Assembly (NCBI RefSeq): GCF_040358985.1
Contig: NZ_CP132932.1
Location: forward strand, 248,001-312,000
Source: Tunturibacter empetritectus
GTDB lineage: Bacteria; Acidobacteriota; Terriglobia; Terriglobales; Acidobacteriaceae
Length of the DNA: 64,000 nt
Direction: 5' to 3'
Shown here: positions 1-8,300 of the stretch, in pieces
Position numbering within the stretch: position 1 is the first letter of the stretch
Layout: every line of letters starts with the position of its first letter
The notes under the pieces: model-generated
The model's input: the letters and a program-made list of their open reading frames with translations, nothing else
Database searches by the model: none
What the model was told of the DNA's origin: nothing
Translations under genes and position numbers: made by a program

Positions 1-2
1 TG

Positions 3-383
3 ATGAGCCCCTGGCTGCATGTTGGCCCCGAGGCGCTCTACTGGGGACCGAAGCTCGCCGCGCAGCTCTGGAACATCAAGGAGATATACATCACTGAGAA
101 CGGAGCCTCCTCGACCGACGTCCTCACGCCCGACGGCCACGTCTACGACTCCGACCGCGTCATGTACCTCCGCAACTACCTCACGCAGCTTCATCGCGGA
201 GTCGCCGAGGGCGTCCCCGTCCGCGGCTACTTCCTCTGGAGCCTGATGGACAACTTCGAATGGGCTGACGGCTACGCCTACCGCTTCGGCATCCACTACG
301 TCGACTTCGCCACGCAGAAGCGCACCCCCAAGATGAGCGCGCACTTCTACCGCGAAGTCATCGCACGCAACGGCCTCGCTTAA
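3..383 (+). CDS. GH1 family beta-glucosidase, C-terminal part (5' end outside window)
   Basis: C-terminal 126 residues of a glycoside hydrolase family 1 enzyme, which hydrolyses beta-glycosides such as cellobiose. The motif ITENGAS holds the family's catalytic nucleophile Glu, and RGYFLWSLMDNFEWADGY is the aglycone-site signature near the GH1 C-terminus. The end GIHYVDFATQKRTPKMSAHFY is also typical. The reading frame is open at the left window edge, so the visible Met is internal and the acid/base half of the barrel lies outside. No signal peptide can be judged. Family assignment is firm; substrate is unknown. Confidence 0.93.
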   Translation: MSPWLHVGPEALYWGPKLAAQLWNIKEIYITENGASSTDVLTPDGHVYDSDRVMYLRNYLTQLHRGVAEGVPVRGYFLWSLMDNFEWADGYAYRFGIHYVDFATQKRTPKMSAHFYREVIARNGLA

Positions 384-391
384 ATGCGCTC

Positions 392-429
392 GACGGGCAA
401 GCCGGACGATTATCTCCGGATTGCCCGTC
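392..429. terminator. Bidirectional hairpin between convergent genes
   Basis: A 15-bp stem with one mismatch (arms 392-406 and 415-429) and an 8-nt loop lies between the ends of the GH1 gene and the tetR gene. It has no T-run, so it is a putative shared terminator or mRNA 3'-end hairpin. Confidence 0.55.
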
Positions 430-440
430 AGATCGACCTA

Positions 441-1004
441 TTATGCCGGTAGAAGCCCAGCCACGCGGTAGCTGTTTATCACCGCGTCATACAGCGAGAT
501 ATCCGAGCGGCTCCTCGCCATCAGCTGAGCGCCGCCAACCGCGGCGAAGATAGCGCGAGCCCGCCCTTCGCTCTCCTCGGAGCTGACTACATTCGCAGCC
601 GTGAGAACCTTGCTGAGCCACGCTACATTGACATCGGCAAAGGTCTGAACCTCTTTTTTTACAGGTTCCGGCAGATCGTCATACTCCGCAGCCATGAAGC
701 CGCTCAGGCACATACGGTTCTCATTCTCAAGCGCCCCGCGAAACGTCTCAGGATAGCGGCGCAGGGCACTGACCCAATCGGCGGATTCGGCCAGCAGACT
801 CTCAAGAGCAGCTGCGGCGTTCTCCCAATAGCGCTTCGCTACCGCGGCTGCAAGATCACCCTTGCTTGGAAAGTGGTAGTAGATGCTCGCGGCCCTGATG
901 CCCACATCTTCCGCGAGATCACGAAAGTTGAGTCCGTTGTAGCCATGCGCCTGCGCAACCTTTGTGGCGGCGAACAGGATCTTCTCTCGAGAATCTGAGC
1001 TCAC
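441..1004 (-). CDS. TetR/AcrR family transcriptional regulator
   Basis: 187-residue one-component repressor. The N-terminal HTH reads REKILFAATKVAQAHGYNGL followed by DLAEDVGIRAASIYYHFPSK, the standard TetR DNA-binding layout (about residues 7-50). The rest is the variable helical ligand-binding domain. It is divergent from a small ABM-fold monooxygenase gene, with two copies of an 18-bp imperfect palindrome between them, so it most likely represses that gene and itself. The inducer cannot be predicted from sequence. Confidence 0.9.
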   Translation of the reverse strand: MSSDSREKILFAATKVAQAHGYNGLNFRDLAEDVGIRAASIYYHFPSKGDLAAAVAKRYWENAAAALESLLAESADWVSALRRYPETFRGALENENRMCLSGFMAAEYDDLPEPVKKEVQTFADVNVAWLSKVLTAANVVSSEESEGRARAIFAAVGGAQLMARSRSDISLYDAVINSYRVAGLLPA

Positions 1005-1082
1005 ACTTCACTGCCTCACTGCCAACTTCCCTATAAGCGACCAAGGAGTCGACTAATAAAAGATTATGTCCGAATTAAGAAT

Positions 1083-1134
1083 CTACCAAGTGGCAGGTAG
1101 TGTCTAACTACTATACCTACCAAGTGGCAGGTAG
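1083..1134. promoter_or_regulatory. Twin palindromic operators, probably for the adjacent TetR regulator
   Basis: The 18-mer CTACCAAGTGGCAGGTAG occurs twice, at 1083-1100 and 1117-1134, exactly 34 bp apart. Its ends CTACC/GGTAG are inverted repeats. A possible minus-strand -35/-10 for tetR (TTGGTA at 1089-1084, CATAAT at 1068-1063, 15-bp spacer) overlaps the first copy, which would fit autorepression. The link to this TetR is inferred from position. Confidence 0.75.
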
Positions 1135-1225
1135 ACGACCGGGAAGACAAGCAACATTAAGCGCAGCGCTCCCGCACAAACGCAGAGTTGCATCTTAACT
1201 AGAAAGTAACGTCAAGGAGACTAAC

Positions 1226-1678
1226 ATGGCCGTCGCTACCGCAAACCTGCAAGCCGAAATATCACCTGGTCCCAATCCCAATTCCAACTCTGAGCAACTT
1301 GAGGTCCACCCGGGCTGGGTGCGGAGTGGCGTCGATAACACTCCGGGGCACAAAGCGTACTACATCAATCTTGAAGCCAAGCCCGGAAAGGGCGACAAAG
1401 TGGAACAATTCCTCCGGGACATTCTAGCCGGAGTAGAAAAGGAACCAGGCACCGGTCCATGGTTTGGCTGCCGGTTCTCCGACACCACTTTTGGAATCTT
1501 TGAAGCTTTTCCGGACACTGCGGCACGAAACGCGCATGACATCGGTCCGGGCGGCAGTAACTTTCTTCGGTCCGTAGAACTGGATGAGATGCTGGCCTAT
1601 CCAGCACATCTCTATCGGCTCGATGTGATGTTTGGAAAATTCAGCGTCATGTTTGGAAAGACAATTACCTCAAAGTAA
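1226..1678 (+). CDS. ABM-domain (antibiotic biosynthesis monooxygenase-like) protein
   Basis: 150-residue protein with a dimeric alpha/beta-barrel ABM-type core from about residue 45 (AYYINLEAKPGKGDKVEQFL) through FGIFEAFPDTAARNAHD to the C-terminal ELDEMLAYP. Members include cofactor-free quinol oxygenases and heme-degrading enzymes, so the reaction is not fixed here. The N-terminal 40 residues are Asn/Pro-rich and not part of the fold. The start is supported by AAGGAGA at 1214-1220. It is divergent from a tetR gene with twin operators between them, which suggests inducible expression, perhaps in response to a quinone or aromatic compound (inference). Confidence 0.8.
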   Translation: MAVATANLQAEISPGPNPNSNSEQLEVHPGWVRSGVDNTPGHKAYYINLEAKPGKGDKVEQFLRDILAGVEKEPGTGPWFGCRFSDTTFGIFEAFPDTAARNAHDIGPGGSNFLRSVELDEMLAYPAHLYRLDVMFGKFSVMFGKTITSK

Positions 1679-1951
1679 AGCCTCCGAAATGGCATTAGAG
1701 AATGTCGGTCGTCTCATGATCTCGAGACGATCGACTGAACTCTCTGAGAACATCTTTATCAATGGAATCGAATACGCCCGCTCACAGTCCGCATAAGTCG
1801 ACGAGGGTCTGCCACCTTCCAGAGCCTGAACCTGTTCACTGTTGCGAACAGGCAAATCACTCATAGAGCTGCCGAATGCGCCCTTTACCTCAAAATTCAC
1901 CTGTCCATCCACACTATTTGCGCTATCCTCTTCGTCATCGGGAGGTTTGTC

Positions 1952-2743
1952 ATGCGCTGCTTCCGTTCCTGCCACGCCGTCGTCAGTCTTCTTCTCGCGA
2001 TTCCAGCCCACGCACAGAACCAGCAGCAGATGCCCCGCGACTATCGCGGAGTCGAGACCATCGTTCCCGGCATCTTCGTCACGCCCGTCCCCAACGCTCC
2101 CTTCACCGCCACCATCGAGATCCTCTCTCACGAGAACCTGCCCGACGGCACAGTAAACACCCGCACCACCACGGCGCACATCGCCCGCGCCTCTTCAGGG
2201 CGCATCTACAACGAGCGCCGGCAGCTTGTCCCCACTAGTTTCAAAGGCGAACCCCAGCTTCTCTCCGCTCATATCTACGACCCGTCGAGTCGCCTCAATA
2301 TCTTTTACAACCCCTTCCAGCACATCGCCCGCGAGAGCATCTACACCGGTCCGCCTGCCCCGCCGCCAAACACCACTCCCGCGCGCACGCCTGTAAACAA
2401 TCCCTACTTCAAACAAGAAGATATCGGCACCCAGCCGCTCGACGGCCTCACCCTCACCGGCATCCGCAAGACCCACATCATCCCCGCGGCCATGAGCACC
2501 ACCGGTAAAGACGTCGCCATCGTCGATGAGTACTGGTACTCCCCCGAGCTCTCCATCTACATGATCATCAAGCACAACGACCCGCGCACCGGCGAGCAGC
2601 TCGTCGCCGTCGGCAACGTCGAACGCCACGAACCCGCCGCCTCCATCTTCGTAATCCCCGCCAACTACAAGATCGTCGATGAGAATCCTCCTGAAATAGA
2701 TTCGTCACCCCAGCCGGCAGAACCAATGCCCGTGCGAAAGTGA
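1952..2743 (+). CDS. Secreted protein of unknown function
   Basis: 263 residues starting with a signal peptide (MRCFRSCHAVVSLLLAIPAHA, cleavage near AHA). The mature part has the flavour of acidobacterial envelope proteins: a beta-rich N-terminal half (PNAPFTATIEI, HIARASSGRIYNERR), a Pro-rich linker (PPAPPPNTTPARTP) and a C-terminal half with DEYWYSPELSIYMIIKHND followed by VERHEPAASIFVIPANYKIV. A ribosome binding site GGGAGG lies at about 1939-1944. No catalytic motif is recognised, and it stands alone between other transcription units. It is probably exported to the periplasm or outer membrane. Confidence 0.8.
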   Translation: MRCFRSCHAVVSLLLAIPAHAQNQQQMPRDYRGVETIVPGIFVTPVPNAPFTATIEILSHENLPDGTVNTRTTTAHIARASSGRIYNERRQLVPTSFKGEPQLLSAHIYDPSSRLNIFYNPFQHIARESIYTGPPAPPPNTTPARTPVNNPYFKQEDIGTQPLDGLTLTGIRKTHIIPAAMSTTGKDVAIVDEYWYSPELSIYMIIKHNDPRTGEQLVAVGNVERHEPAASIFVIPANYKIVDENPPEIDSSPQPAEPMPVRK

Positions 2744-2819
2744 TGGACTGAGATCCGAATGCCAGCGACATCGATTCCCTCCTCTTCGACATGGAACGGA
2801 AGGTTTCCGAGGAGCACTC

Positions 2820-3236
2820 ATGAATATCTCCGCTCGAATTACGAACCGTCTGGGGGAGCACACTGTCACTCTCAGTACCGATGGTCGTGAATCGGCTCTG
2901 ACAGTCCCTTCCAAACTACAGGGCTACGGCTCCAGCGCGAACGGCGGCGAGTTGCTCTTTCTTGCACTCGCTACCTGTTACTGCAACGATATCTATCGCG
3001 AGGCAAAGAAACGCGGAATTAGCGTCACGTCGGTGAAGGCGCATGTGAGTGGGGAGTTCGGGGGCGAAGGAGAGCCCGCGCAGAACATCACCTATCGAGC
3101 ATCCGTCGACGCGAAAGCACCTCGCGAAGAGATCCTCGACCTCATGCGTCATACCGACACAGTGGCCGAGATCCAGAACACGCTACGACACCCTCGATCG
3201 CTCGTTCTCACGGAGTGCGAAGCCAACGAAATTTGA
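2820..3236 (+). CDS. OsmC/Ohr family protein lacking the second catalytic cysteine
   Basis: 138 residues with the OsmC fold: an N-terminal beta region with GYGSSANGGELLFLALATCYCND, then a central helix and VKAHVSGEFGGEGEPAQNITY. Family peroxidases use two cysteines: one in this helix, present here as TCYCND, and one in a later Cys-Pro motif. At the expected later position this protein has MRHTDTVAEIQ with no Cys. It therefore probably lacks the normal peroxide-reducing cycle and may bind a ligand or act otherwise. A GAGG-type site precedes the start. Confidence 0.85.
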   Translation: MNISARITNRLGEHTVTLSTDGRESALTVPSKLQGYGSSANGGELLFLALATCYCNDIYREAKKRGISVTSVKAHVSGEFGGEGEPAQNITYRASVDAKAPREEILDLMRHTDTVAEIQNTLRHPRSLVLTECEANEI

Positions 3237-3349
3237 GAGTTTCAAGCTTAGGCCGGCTGCAACCTCAACAGAATGATGATTTTGACGGCGAACTGACTAC
3301 AGCGAACTGACTATAGAAATCACGCGCTCTGACGCCTGAACACCTAAGG

Positions 3350-5161
3350 TTGATAGACTATAAGGCTGTGACTCCTACGGCAACCATCGAAACCGAAGCC
3401 CCCGCAGTCGCTCGCCCCAAGGTGGGCTTCGTCTCCCTTGGCTGCCCCAAAAATCTCGTCGACTCCGAGGTGATGATGGGCCTGCTCCACCACAACGGGG
3501 CCGAGCTCACGCCCCGCGCCGAAGACGCCGAGATCATCGTCATCAACACCTGCAGCTTCATCGACTCGGCCAAGCAGGAGTCGGTGAACACCATCCTCGA
3601 GATGGTCCAGCACAAACGTCAGTTCGGCGGCAAGGCCCAGCGCATCGTCGTCGCCGGCTGCCTCGTCGAGCGCTATCGCGACGAGATTCGGAAGAATATC
3701 CCCGAAGTGGACGCAGTCGTCGGCACCGGCGAGCTCGAAGCCATCCTCGCCGCAGCGGGACTCACGCCCAGCGGCCACGCGAACAATAACTCTCCCTTCA
3801 ACATTCTCCCGCAGGGCACACCCGAAGCGACTATCCACACCCACGCCATCAGCATGTCCCAGACCGACGGCGAAGTCGCGCAACTGGAATCGAACAGCAT
3901 GCAGCAGGCTGGACAAAATCTGATCGATCGCGCCCCCAGCGCCGTCTCGCAACACTCGCGCCCCCTCGCCGACCCCGAACACGACCGCGAGATCGCGCCG
4001 CAGCTTCGCATCGTGCAATCTCTCGCCGAGACCGGAACCACGCACGGCGACGAACCACTGAACCACGCCGGCGACCACATCGCGCACCTGCCTGTTGGCA
4101 TCGACGCAGGCAACACCTCACGCCCCGAAGGCGACCTCCGCCAGCAGCAGGGCCGCTTCTCCCGCGAGTCGTGGGACGGAGCCACCGCCGCACTGCCCGA
4201 GTATCTCTATAACGACGCCACCCCGCGCATCCTCACCACTCCGCGCGCCTCAGCCTACATCAAGATCGCCGAGGGCTGCGATCATCCCTGCAGCTTCTGC
4301 ATCATCCCGCAGCTTCGCGGCAAGTTCCGTTCGCGCCGCATGTCGTCGATCATCGCCGAGGCCGAAAACCTCATCAAGCAGGGCGTCCGCGAGATCACTC
4401 TCATCGGCCAGGACACCACCTGCTATGGCGAAGACTTAGGATTCACCGAGGGTCTGTCTGAACTTTTAGCCGCACTCGCCGTGCTCCCCGGCCTGCGCTG
4501 GCTGCGCTTCCTCTACACTTATCCGAACAAGGTCACCACGCGCCTGCTCGAGACGATGGCGAAGCACGACACCATCTCCAAGTACCTCGACGTCCCTCTG
4601 CAGCACGCCAGCGCCAGCGTCCTCAAGACCATGAAGCGCGGCGGCAACGCGCAGATCTTCCTCGACCTCATCGCCAAGGCCCGCCGCATCGTCCCCGGCA
4701 TTGTTATCCGGACCAGCTTCATCGTGGGCTTCCCCGGCGAAACCGAGGCTGACTATAAAGAGCTCGAAGCCTTCATCACCGCCGCAAAGATCGACTGGCT
4801 CGGCGTCTTCACCTACTCGGACGAAGAGGGCGCGAAGGCTTTTGACCTTCCCGATGAAACAAAGGTCCCCAACCGCACCATCCAGGCGCGCCGTCGCAAG
4901 CTGATGAAGCTCCAGCAGAAGATCAGCACCAAATCCAAAGCCGAATGGGTAGGCCGCGAGATCGACCTCCTCGTCGAAGGCGAGTCCGAAGAGACCGAAC
5001 TCCTCTGGGAGGGCCGCACCTCGCTCCACGCCCCCGAGATCGACGGCAAGGTCTTCATCAACGACTTCGGCCCCCACGAAACCCTCGTCCCCGGCACCTT
5101 CTACCGCGCCGAGATCACCGAGTCCCACGACTACGACGTCGTCGCCCGCATCCTCGAATAA
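3350..5161 (+). CDS. rimO: Ribosomal protein S12 methylthiotransferase RimO, with a large insert
   Basis: Radical SAM enzyme that methylthiolates an aspartate of ribosomal protein S12. The UPF0004 domain has its three cluster cysteines at 32 (SLGCPKNLVDSE), 68 (INTCSF) and 104 (VAGC). The radical SAM CxxxCxxC is EGCDHPCSFC, about 310-317, and a TRAM-type RNA-binding end starts near WVGREIDLLVEGE. At 603 residues it is far longer than the usual ~440. The surplus lies between GTGELEAI (about 127) and the radical SAM domain (about 300): a hydrophilic Gln/His/Asp-rich stretch with no known domain. The longest frame starts at TTG 3350; GTG 3368 is an alternative. It converges with the next gene with a gap of only 10 bp. 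Confidence 0.95.
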   Translation: MIDYKAVTPTATIETEAPAVARPKVGFVSLGCPKNLVDSEVMMGLLHHNGAELTPRAEDAEIIVINTCSFIDSAKQESVNTILEMVQHKRQFGGKAQRIVVAGCLVERYRDEIRKNIPEVDAVVGTGELEAILAAAGLTPSGHANNNSPFNILPQGTPEATIHTHAISMSQTDGEVAQLESNSMQQAGQNLIDRAPSAVSQHSRPLADPEHDREIAPQLRIVQSLAETGTTHGDEPLNHAGDHIAHLPVGIDAGNTSRPEGDLRQQQGRFSRESWDGATAALPEYLYNDATPRILTTPRASAYIKIAEGCDHPCSFCIIPQLRGKFRSRRMSSIIAEAENLIKQGVREITLIGQDTTCYGEDLGFTEGLSELLAALAVLPGLRWLRFLYTYPNKVTTRLLETMAKHDTISKYLDVPLQHASASVLKTMKRGGNAQIFLDLIAKARRIVPGIVIRTSFIVGFPGETEADYKELEAFITAAKIDWLGVFTYSDEEGAKAFDLPDETKVPNRTIQARRRKLMKLQQKISTKSKAEWVGREIDLLVEGESEETELLWEGRTSLHAPEIDGKVFINDFGPHETLVPGTFYRAEITESHDYDVVARILE

Positions 5162-5171
5162 GAGCGCGCAA

Positions 5172-6035
5172 CTACCGCGAAGATGCGACAACCTCCAGCA
5201 GCAGATTGTCTCCATCCCGCATCCCAAGCCTCTTGGCGATTCTGTTCAACGTTATCGTCCCTCCGGACGAGCTCAACGAAGTGCCGGTCTCAAAGCCGTA
5301 GAGTCCCGAAGCCGTCGTCGAAAAGACCCCCATCGCTCGCGGCGCAGAAGAACCCGCAGGCAGGCTGTAGACGCCGTAGTAATCTGCTCGTCCAACCGTG
5401 CGGAGTCCGCTGCCAACCACGGGACCAACCCAGCCCGAGCGGACCACCTGATCGCCACCCACCTGCGCCGTAGTCCAACTCGCCTCACTCGAATTCCCAC
5501 GGTCCGAGCCACCCTGCACCGGCAGGAACGTGTCGCCCACCTGCACGAAGTTTGCCATCGCGATCGCTTTGATCATCACGGCGACGGTCTGCTTGTGATA
5601 ACGCAAGCTGGTGAACTCAATCGACAGAACCGAGGGCGAGGCTGTCGTTCCATCTCCCGCCACCGATGCGACAACCTTACCCTCCAACTCGGCCCCGCGA
5701 TCAAGGTAGGTCCCCTCCGTCACCGGAACTCGCTGTGTCGTCTTCGCAATCACCGCCGATCCAACGCGCGTTCTTCCGGCACGCAACGATCGCCCCAGCC
5801 GCACCGGCAACGTTACCCCAACAGGCAAAGGCTCCAGATTCGTGACCGATACACTACGCTGCGTAATCCCTGAAGCTCTCGCATCGCTTGAAGCACTCGA
5901 AGACGCGCCGAAAAACAGCAGAGATGCCACGAGGAGGCCGCCTGACCAACCTGCAGATAAACGCATACAGTAAGAGATCGCTCTCGGCATCTTCCGCCCT
6001 CCACCCTCTGAAACTTTAGATGCTCCCTTCGACAC
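5172..6035 (-). CDS. Secreted protein of unknown function
   Basis: Up to 287 residues. A hydrophobic segment (GGLLVASLLFFGASSSASS) after a basic stretch is a signal peptide; translation may start at the internal Met 16 (MPRAISYCMRLS). The mature part has repeated beta-type segments: LPVRLGRSLRAGRTRVGSAV, then GTYLDRGAELEGKVVASVAG and LSIEFTSLRYHKQTVAVMIK. This pattern recalls the VirB10/TrbI-like beta domain of envelope proteins, but only loosely. The C-terminus (NRIAKRLGMRDGDNLLLEVV) is moderately charged. It converges with rimO. Function unknown. Confidence 0.75.
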   Translation of the reverse strand: MSKGASKVSEGGGRKMPRAISYCMRLSAGWSGGLLVASLLFFGASSSASSDARASGITQRSVSVTNLEPLPVGVTLPVRLGRSLRAGRTRVGSAVIAKTTQRVPVTEGTYLDRGAELEGKVVASVAGDGTTASPSVLSIEFTSLRYHKQTVAVMIKAIAMANFVQVGDTFLPVQGGSDRGNSSEASWTTAQVGGDQVVRSGWVGPVVGSGLRTVGRADYYGVYSLPAGSSAPRAMGVFSTTASGLYGFETGTSLSSSGGTITLNRIAKRLGMRDGDNLLLEVVASSR

Positions 6036-6063
6036 CGCTCCGAGGAGTTAAAATAGAGATGTC

Positions 6064-6303
6064 ATGTCGAACAAATCTCCCGCTGCAAAGCTAAAGACCC
6101 TCCGCTGCCCCACCTGCCGCAACATCGTCCTTGCCGCCGGCGAAGACTTCCCCTTCTGCTCGGACCGCTGCCGCCGCATCGATCTGGGCAAATGGGCCAG
6201 CGGCGACTACAAGATCTCCACGCCCATCCAGGATCCCGATCTCCTCGAAGAGCTCGCTCGCTCCAACAAGCACAAGCGCCAGAACGACGACGACGTGAAC
6301 TAG
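6064..6303 (+). CDS. yacG: YacG family zinc-binding protein (DNA gyrase inhibitor type)
   Basis: 79 residues. The zinc ribbon is LRCPTCRNIV...FPFCSDRCRRIDLGKW, giving the CxxC/CxxxC ligand set and the IDLGKWASGDYKI tail characteristic of YacG. In E. coli YacG binds GyrB and inhibits gyrase. The stop codon shares one base with the GTG start of pgpA, so the two are translationally coupled. The C-terminus is acidic (NDDDVN). Confidence 0.93.
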   Translation: MSNKSPAAKLKTLRCPTCRNIVLAAGEDFPFCSDRCRRIDLGKWASGDYKISTPIQDPDLLEELARSNKHKRQNDDDVN

Positions 6304-6812
6304 TGGCGAACTCCAACATCCAGACCCATCCGCCCTCCGAAAAAAAGACCCTCTGGGCGTGGGCCATCGGCACCTTCTTCGGAGCAGGCCTGCTGAAGCC
6401 CGGCCCCGGCACCTACGGCAGCATCTCCGCCGTACTGCTCTGGTACGCCGCCGCTCACACCCTCCACCCAGCTCCAGTCGCCTTCGCGATCGGCACGACC
6501 ATCGCCGCGATCCTCGCCACGCTCATCGGCATCCCTGCGGCCACCATCGTCGCCCACGAGTCCGGCCGCGAAGATCCCGGCCACGTCGTCATCGACGAGG
6601 TCGCCGGCCAGCTCATCGCCCTCATCGCCATCCCCGCTGACTGGCGACACGCCGCGCTCTCGCTCCTGCTCTTCCGATTCTTCGACATCCTCAAGCCCCC
6701 GCCGATCCGCCAGCTCGAGCGCCTCCCCGGCGGCACCGGCATCATGCTTGACGACGTAGGCGCCGGCCTCTTCGCTCTCGCCATCGCACAACTCATCCAC
6801 CTTTACTTCTAG
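6303..6812 (+). CDS. pgpA: Phosphatidylglycerophosphatase A family protein
   Basis: 169-residue membrane enzyme that removes the phosphate from phosphatidylglycerophosphate, the last step of phosphatidylglycerol synthesis. Motifs: GTFFGAGLLKPGPGTYGS near the N-terminus, DPGHVVIDEVAGQLIAL in the middle and FRFFDILKPPPI toward the end, all hallmarks of PgpA. There are three to four hydrophobic segments. The GTG start at 6303 overlaps the yacG stop by one base; a longer in-frame extension inside yacG is not believable. It is followed within 10 bp by an inverted hairpin repeat. Confidence 0.93.
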   Translation: MANSNIQTHPPSEKKTLWAWAIGTFFGAGLLKPGPGTYGSISAVLLWYAAAHTLHPAPVAFAIGTTIAAILATLIGIPAATIVAHESGREDPGHVVIDEVAGQLIALIAIPADWRHAALSLLLFRFFDILKPPPIRQLERLPGGTGIMLDDVGAGLFALAIAQLIHLYF

Positions 6813-6818
6813 AAATCC

Positions 6819-6919
6819 TGTCCTGCCGGACGAGCGCCCTGCGCGGGCAGCGGTCACTTCGTGACGCGCGTGTACCGGTCCAGGCAGCGCCAGCGACATA
6901 GCTCCTCCCGCTGGTCGGA
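6819..6919 (-). repeat. Hairpin-rich intergenic repeat, copy A (inverted)
   Basis: Minus-strand copy of a dispersed ~100-bp element. Read on the minus strand it has a hairpin with GGGAGGA (6918-6902), then GTCACGAAGTGAC, then a GCCC/GGGC hairpin, then GTCCGGCAGGACA at its end. It lies head to head with copy B, with about 10 bp between their outer hairpins, so the pair fills nearly all the gap between pgpA and the next gene. Confidence 0.85.
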
Positions 6920-6929
6920 ATCAGCCTAT

Positions 6930-7029
6930 GCCCGACCAACGGGAGGACCAGCATCGTTCCCTACCCAAGACAAGGTATACAAGTCACGAAGTGACCGCCC
7001 CACGCGTAGTGGGCCCGTCCGGCAGGACA
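6930..7029 (+). repeat. Hairpin-rich intergenic repeat, copy B
   Basis: Plus-strand copy. Order: CCCGACCAACGGG hairpin (6931-6943), GGGAGGACC, a CAAGACAAGGTATACAA box (from 6966), GTCACGAAGTGAC (6983-6995), CCCAC/GTGGG hairpin (about 6999-7013) and GTCCGGCAGGACA (7017-7029). With copy A it forms a 211-bp inverted pair like the BIME arrangement of REP sequences. Confidence 0.88.
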
Positions 7030-7082
7030 TATCTTCCGTCGCATTTGCACTCCCATCCACGCCGGTCTACGCTAAAACAGCC

Positions 7083-8156
7083 ATGAACACACTTCGATCG
7101 CTCCTGACCCCCGACAAGCCCGACGCACCCGCACCGCATCTGGACCGCGTCAAGCCCCTCGCGGCCATGCCCGGCGGAGAGATCGAGGTTCACGGCACCC
7201 ACCTCGAACCTCGCGACACCCTCGTCGCCCGAGCAACCATCGGTGACATCTCCGCTCCACTCCTGCTAAGCCGGCCCACCCGCGCCACCATCCGCGTCCC
7301 CGAGGGAACCATCACCGGCGACCTGATCCTGCATCGCAGCGGCCAGTCCAGCAACCCGCTGCCAGTGCGCGTCGCCGTGCCCATGGCGGAAAATCTCCAC
7401 CCCGTCGCCAACCCCGCGGTCGATGCCGACGGCAACGTCTACGCCACCGTCTCCGGCTCGCGCGGCCAGGCCGTCCCGGTGTCAATCTTCCAGATTCAGC
7501 GCGACTTCCAGATTCGCCCCTTCGTCCGCGACCTTATGAACGCCACCGGCCTCGCCTTCGGTCCCGACGGGTACCTCTACGCCAGCTCCCGCGCCGAAGG
7601 CACCGTCTATCGCATCTCCCCCGAAGGCGCCATGTCCACCTACGCCGAAGGCATGGGCATCGCCACCGGCATCGCCTTCGACCGCGACGGCAACCTCTTC
7701 GTCGGCGACCGCTCCGGCACCATCTTCAAGATCAGCCGCGCCAACCTCGACGGCACCAGCGGTGAGACCTTCGTCTACGCCACGCTCGAGCCCAGCATCG
7801 CCGCCTACCATCTCGCCTTCAACGACGCCGGAACCCTCTTCGTCACTGGACCCACCACCTCATCCAACCAGGTCATCCACGCCATCGACCGCGACGGCAA
7901 CGCCACCATCTTCTACCAGGGCCTCGGACGCGCCCAGGGCATGGCGGTCGACGTCGACGACAACCTCTACGTCGCCGCCAGCCTCCACGGTCAGCGCGGC
8001 ATCATCCGCATCGACCGCCATCACCAGGCCACCCTTGTCGTCTCCGGCAGCAATCTCGTAGGTCTTGCCTTCCTCGAGGACGGGAACGCCACCCTCGCCA
8101 CTCGCGACGCTCTCTATCACGTAGCCATGGACGTCGAAGGTCGCAAGCTCATCTAG
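7083..8156 (+). CDS. IPT/TIG plus NHL-type beta-propeller protein
   Basis: 357 residues from ATG 7083; the frame is open further upstream but that part is repeat DNA. Residues about 20-100 form an IPT/TIG immunoglobulin-like domain (PGGEIEVHGTHLEPRDTLVA). The rest is a series of NHL/SMP-30-like blades, each with a phrase like DADGNVYATVSG, GPDGYLYASS, DRDGNLFVGDRSG, DVDDNLYVAAS. No signal peptide is visible. It probably serves as a protein- or sugar-binding scaffold or a lactonase-like propeller. It is transcribed alone, just after the A/B repeat pair. Confidence 0.8.
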   Translation: MNTLRSLLTPDKPDAPAPHLDRVKPLAAMPGGEIEVHGTHLEPRDTLVARATIGDISAPLLLSRPTRATIRVPEGTITGDLILHRSGQSSNPLPVRVAVPMAENLHPVANPAVDADGNVYATVSGSRGQAVPVSIFQIQRDFQIRPFVRDLMNATGLAFGPDGYLYASSRAEGTVYRISPEGAMSTYAEGMGIATGIAFDRDGNLFVGDRSGTIFKISRANLDGTSGETFVYATLEPSIAAYHLAFNDAGTLFVTGPTTSSNQVIHAIDRDGNATIFYQGLGRAQGMAVDVDDNLYVAASLHGQRGIIRIDRHHQATLVVSGSNLVGLAFLEDGNATLATRDALYHVAMDVEGRKLI

Positions 8157-8300
8157 CCTGTCATGTGGCCGTTCCGCGCTGCAGGCATCTTCCCTTGGTA
8201 GTGTGGTGCGGCTGCCTCCTCAATCCTGTCGCCAGATCGACCCCGTACCGGTAGAATCGAAGAGTAACCAGGAGTCCTCTACTCTGGATCGCATCTGGAT

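Noticed and set aside
3344..4087. 247-codon minus-strand frame opposite the RimO insert
   Set aside because: Considered because the insert is odd, but it also runs through the conserved UPF0004 region and has the usual shadow composition; no start site support.
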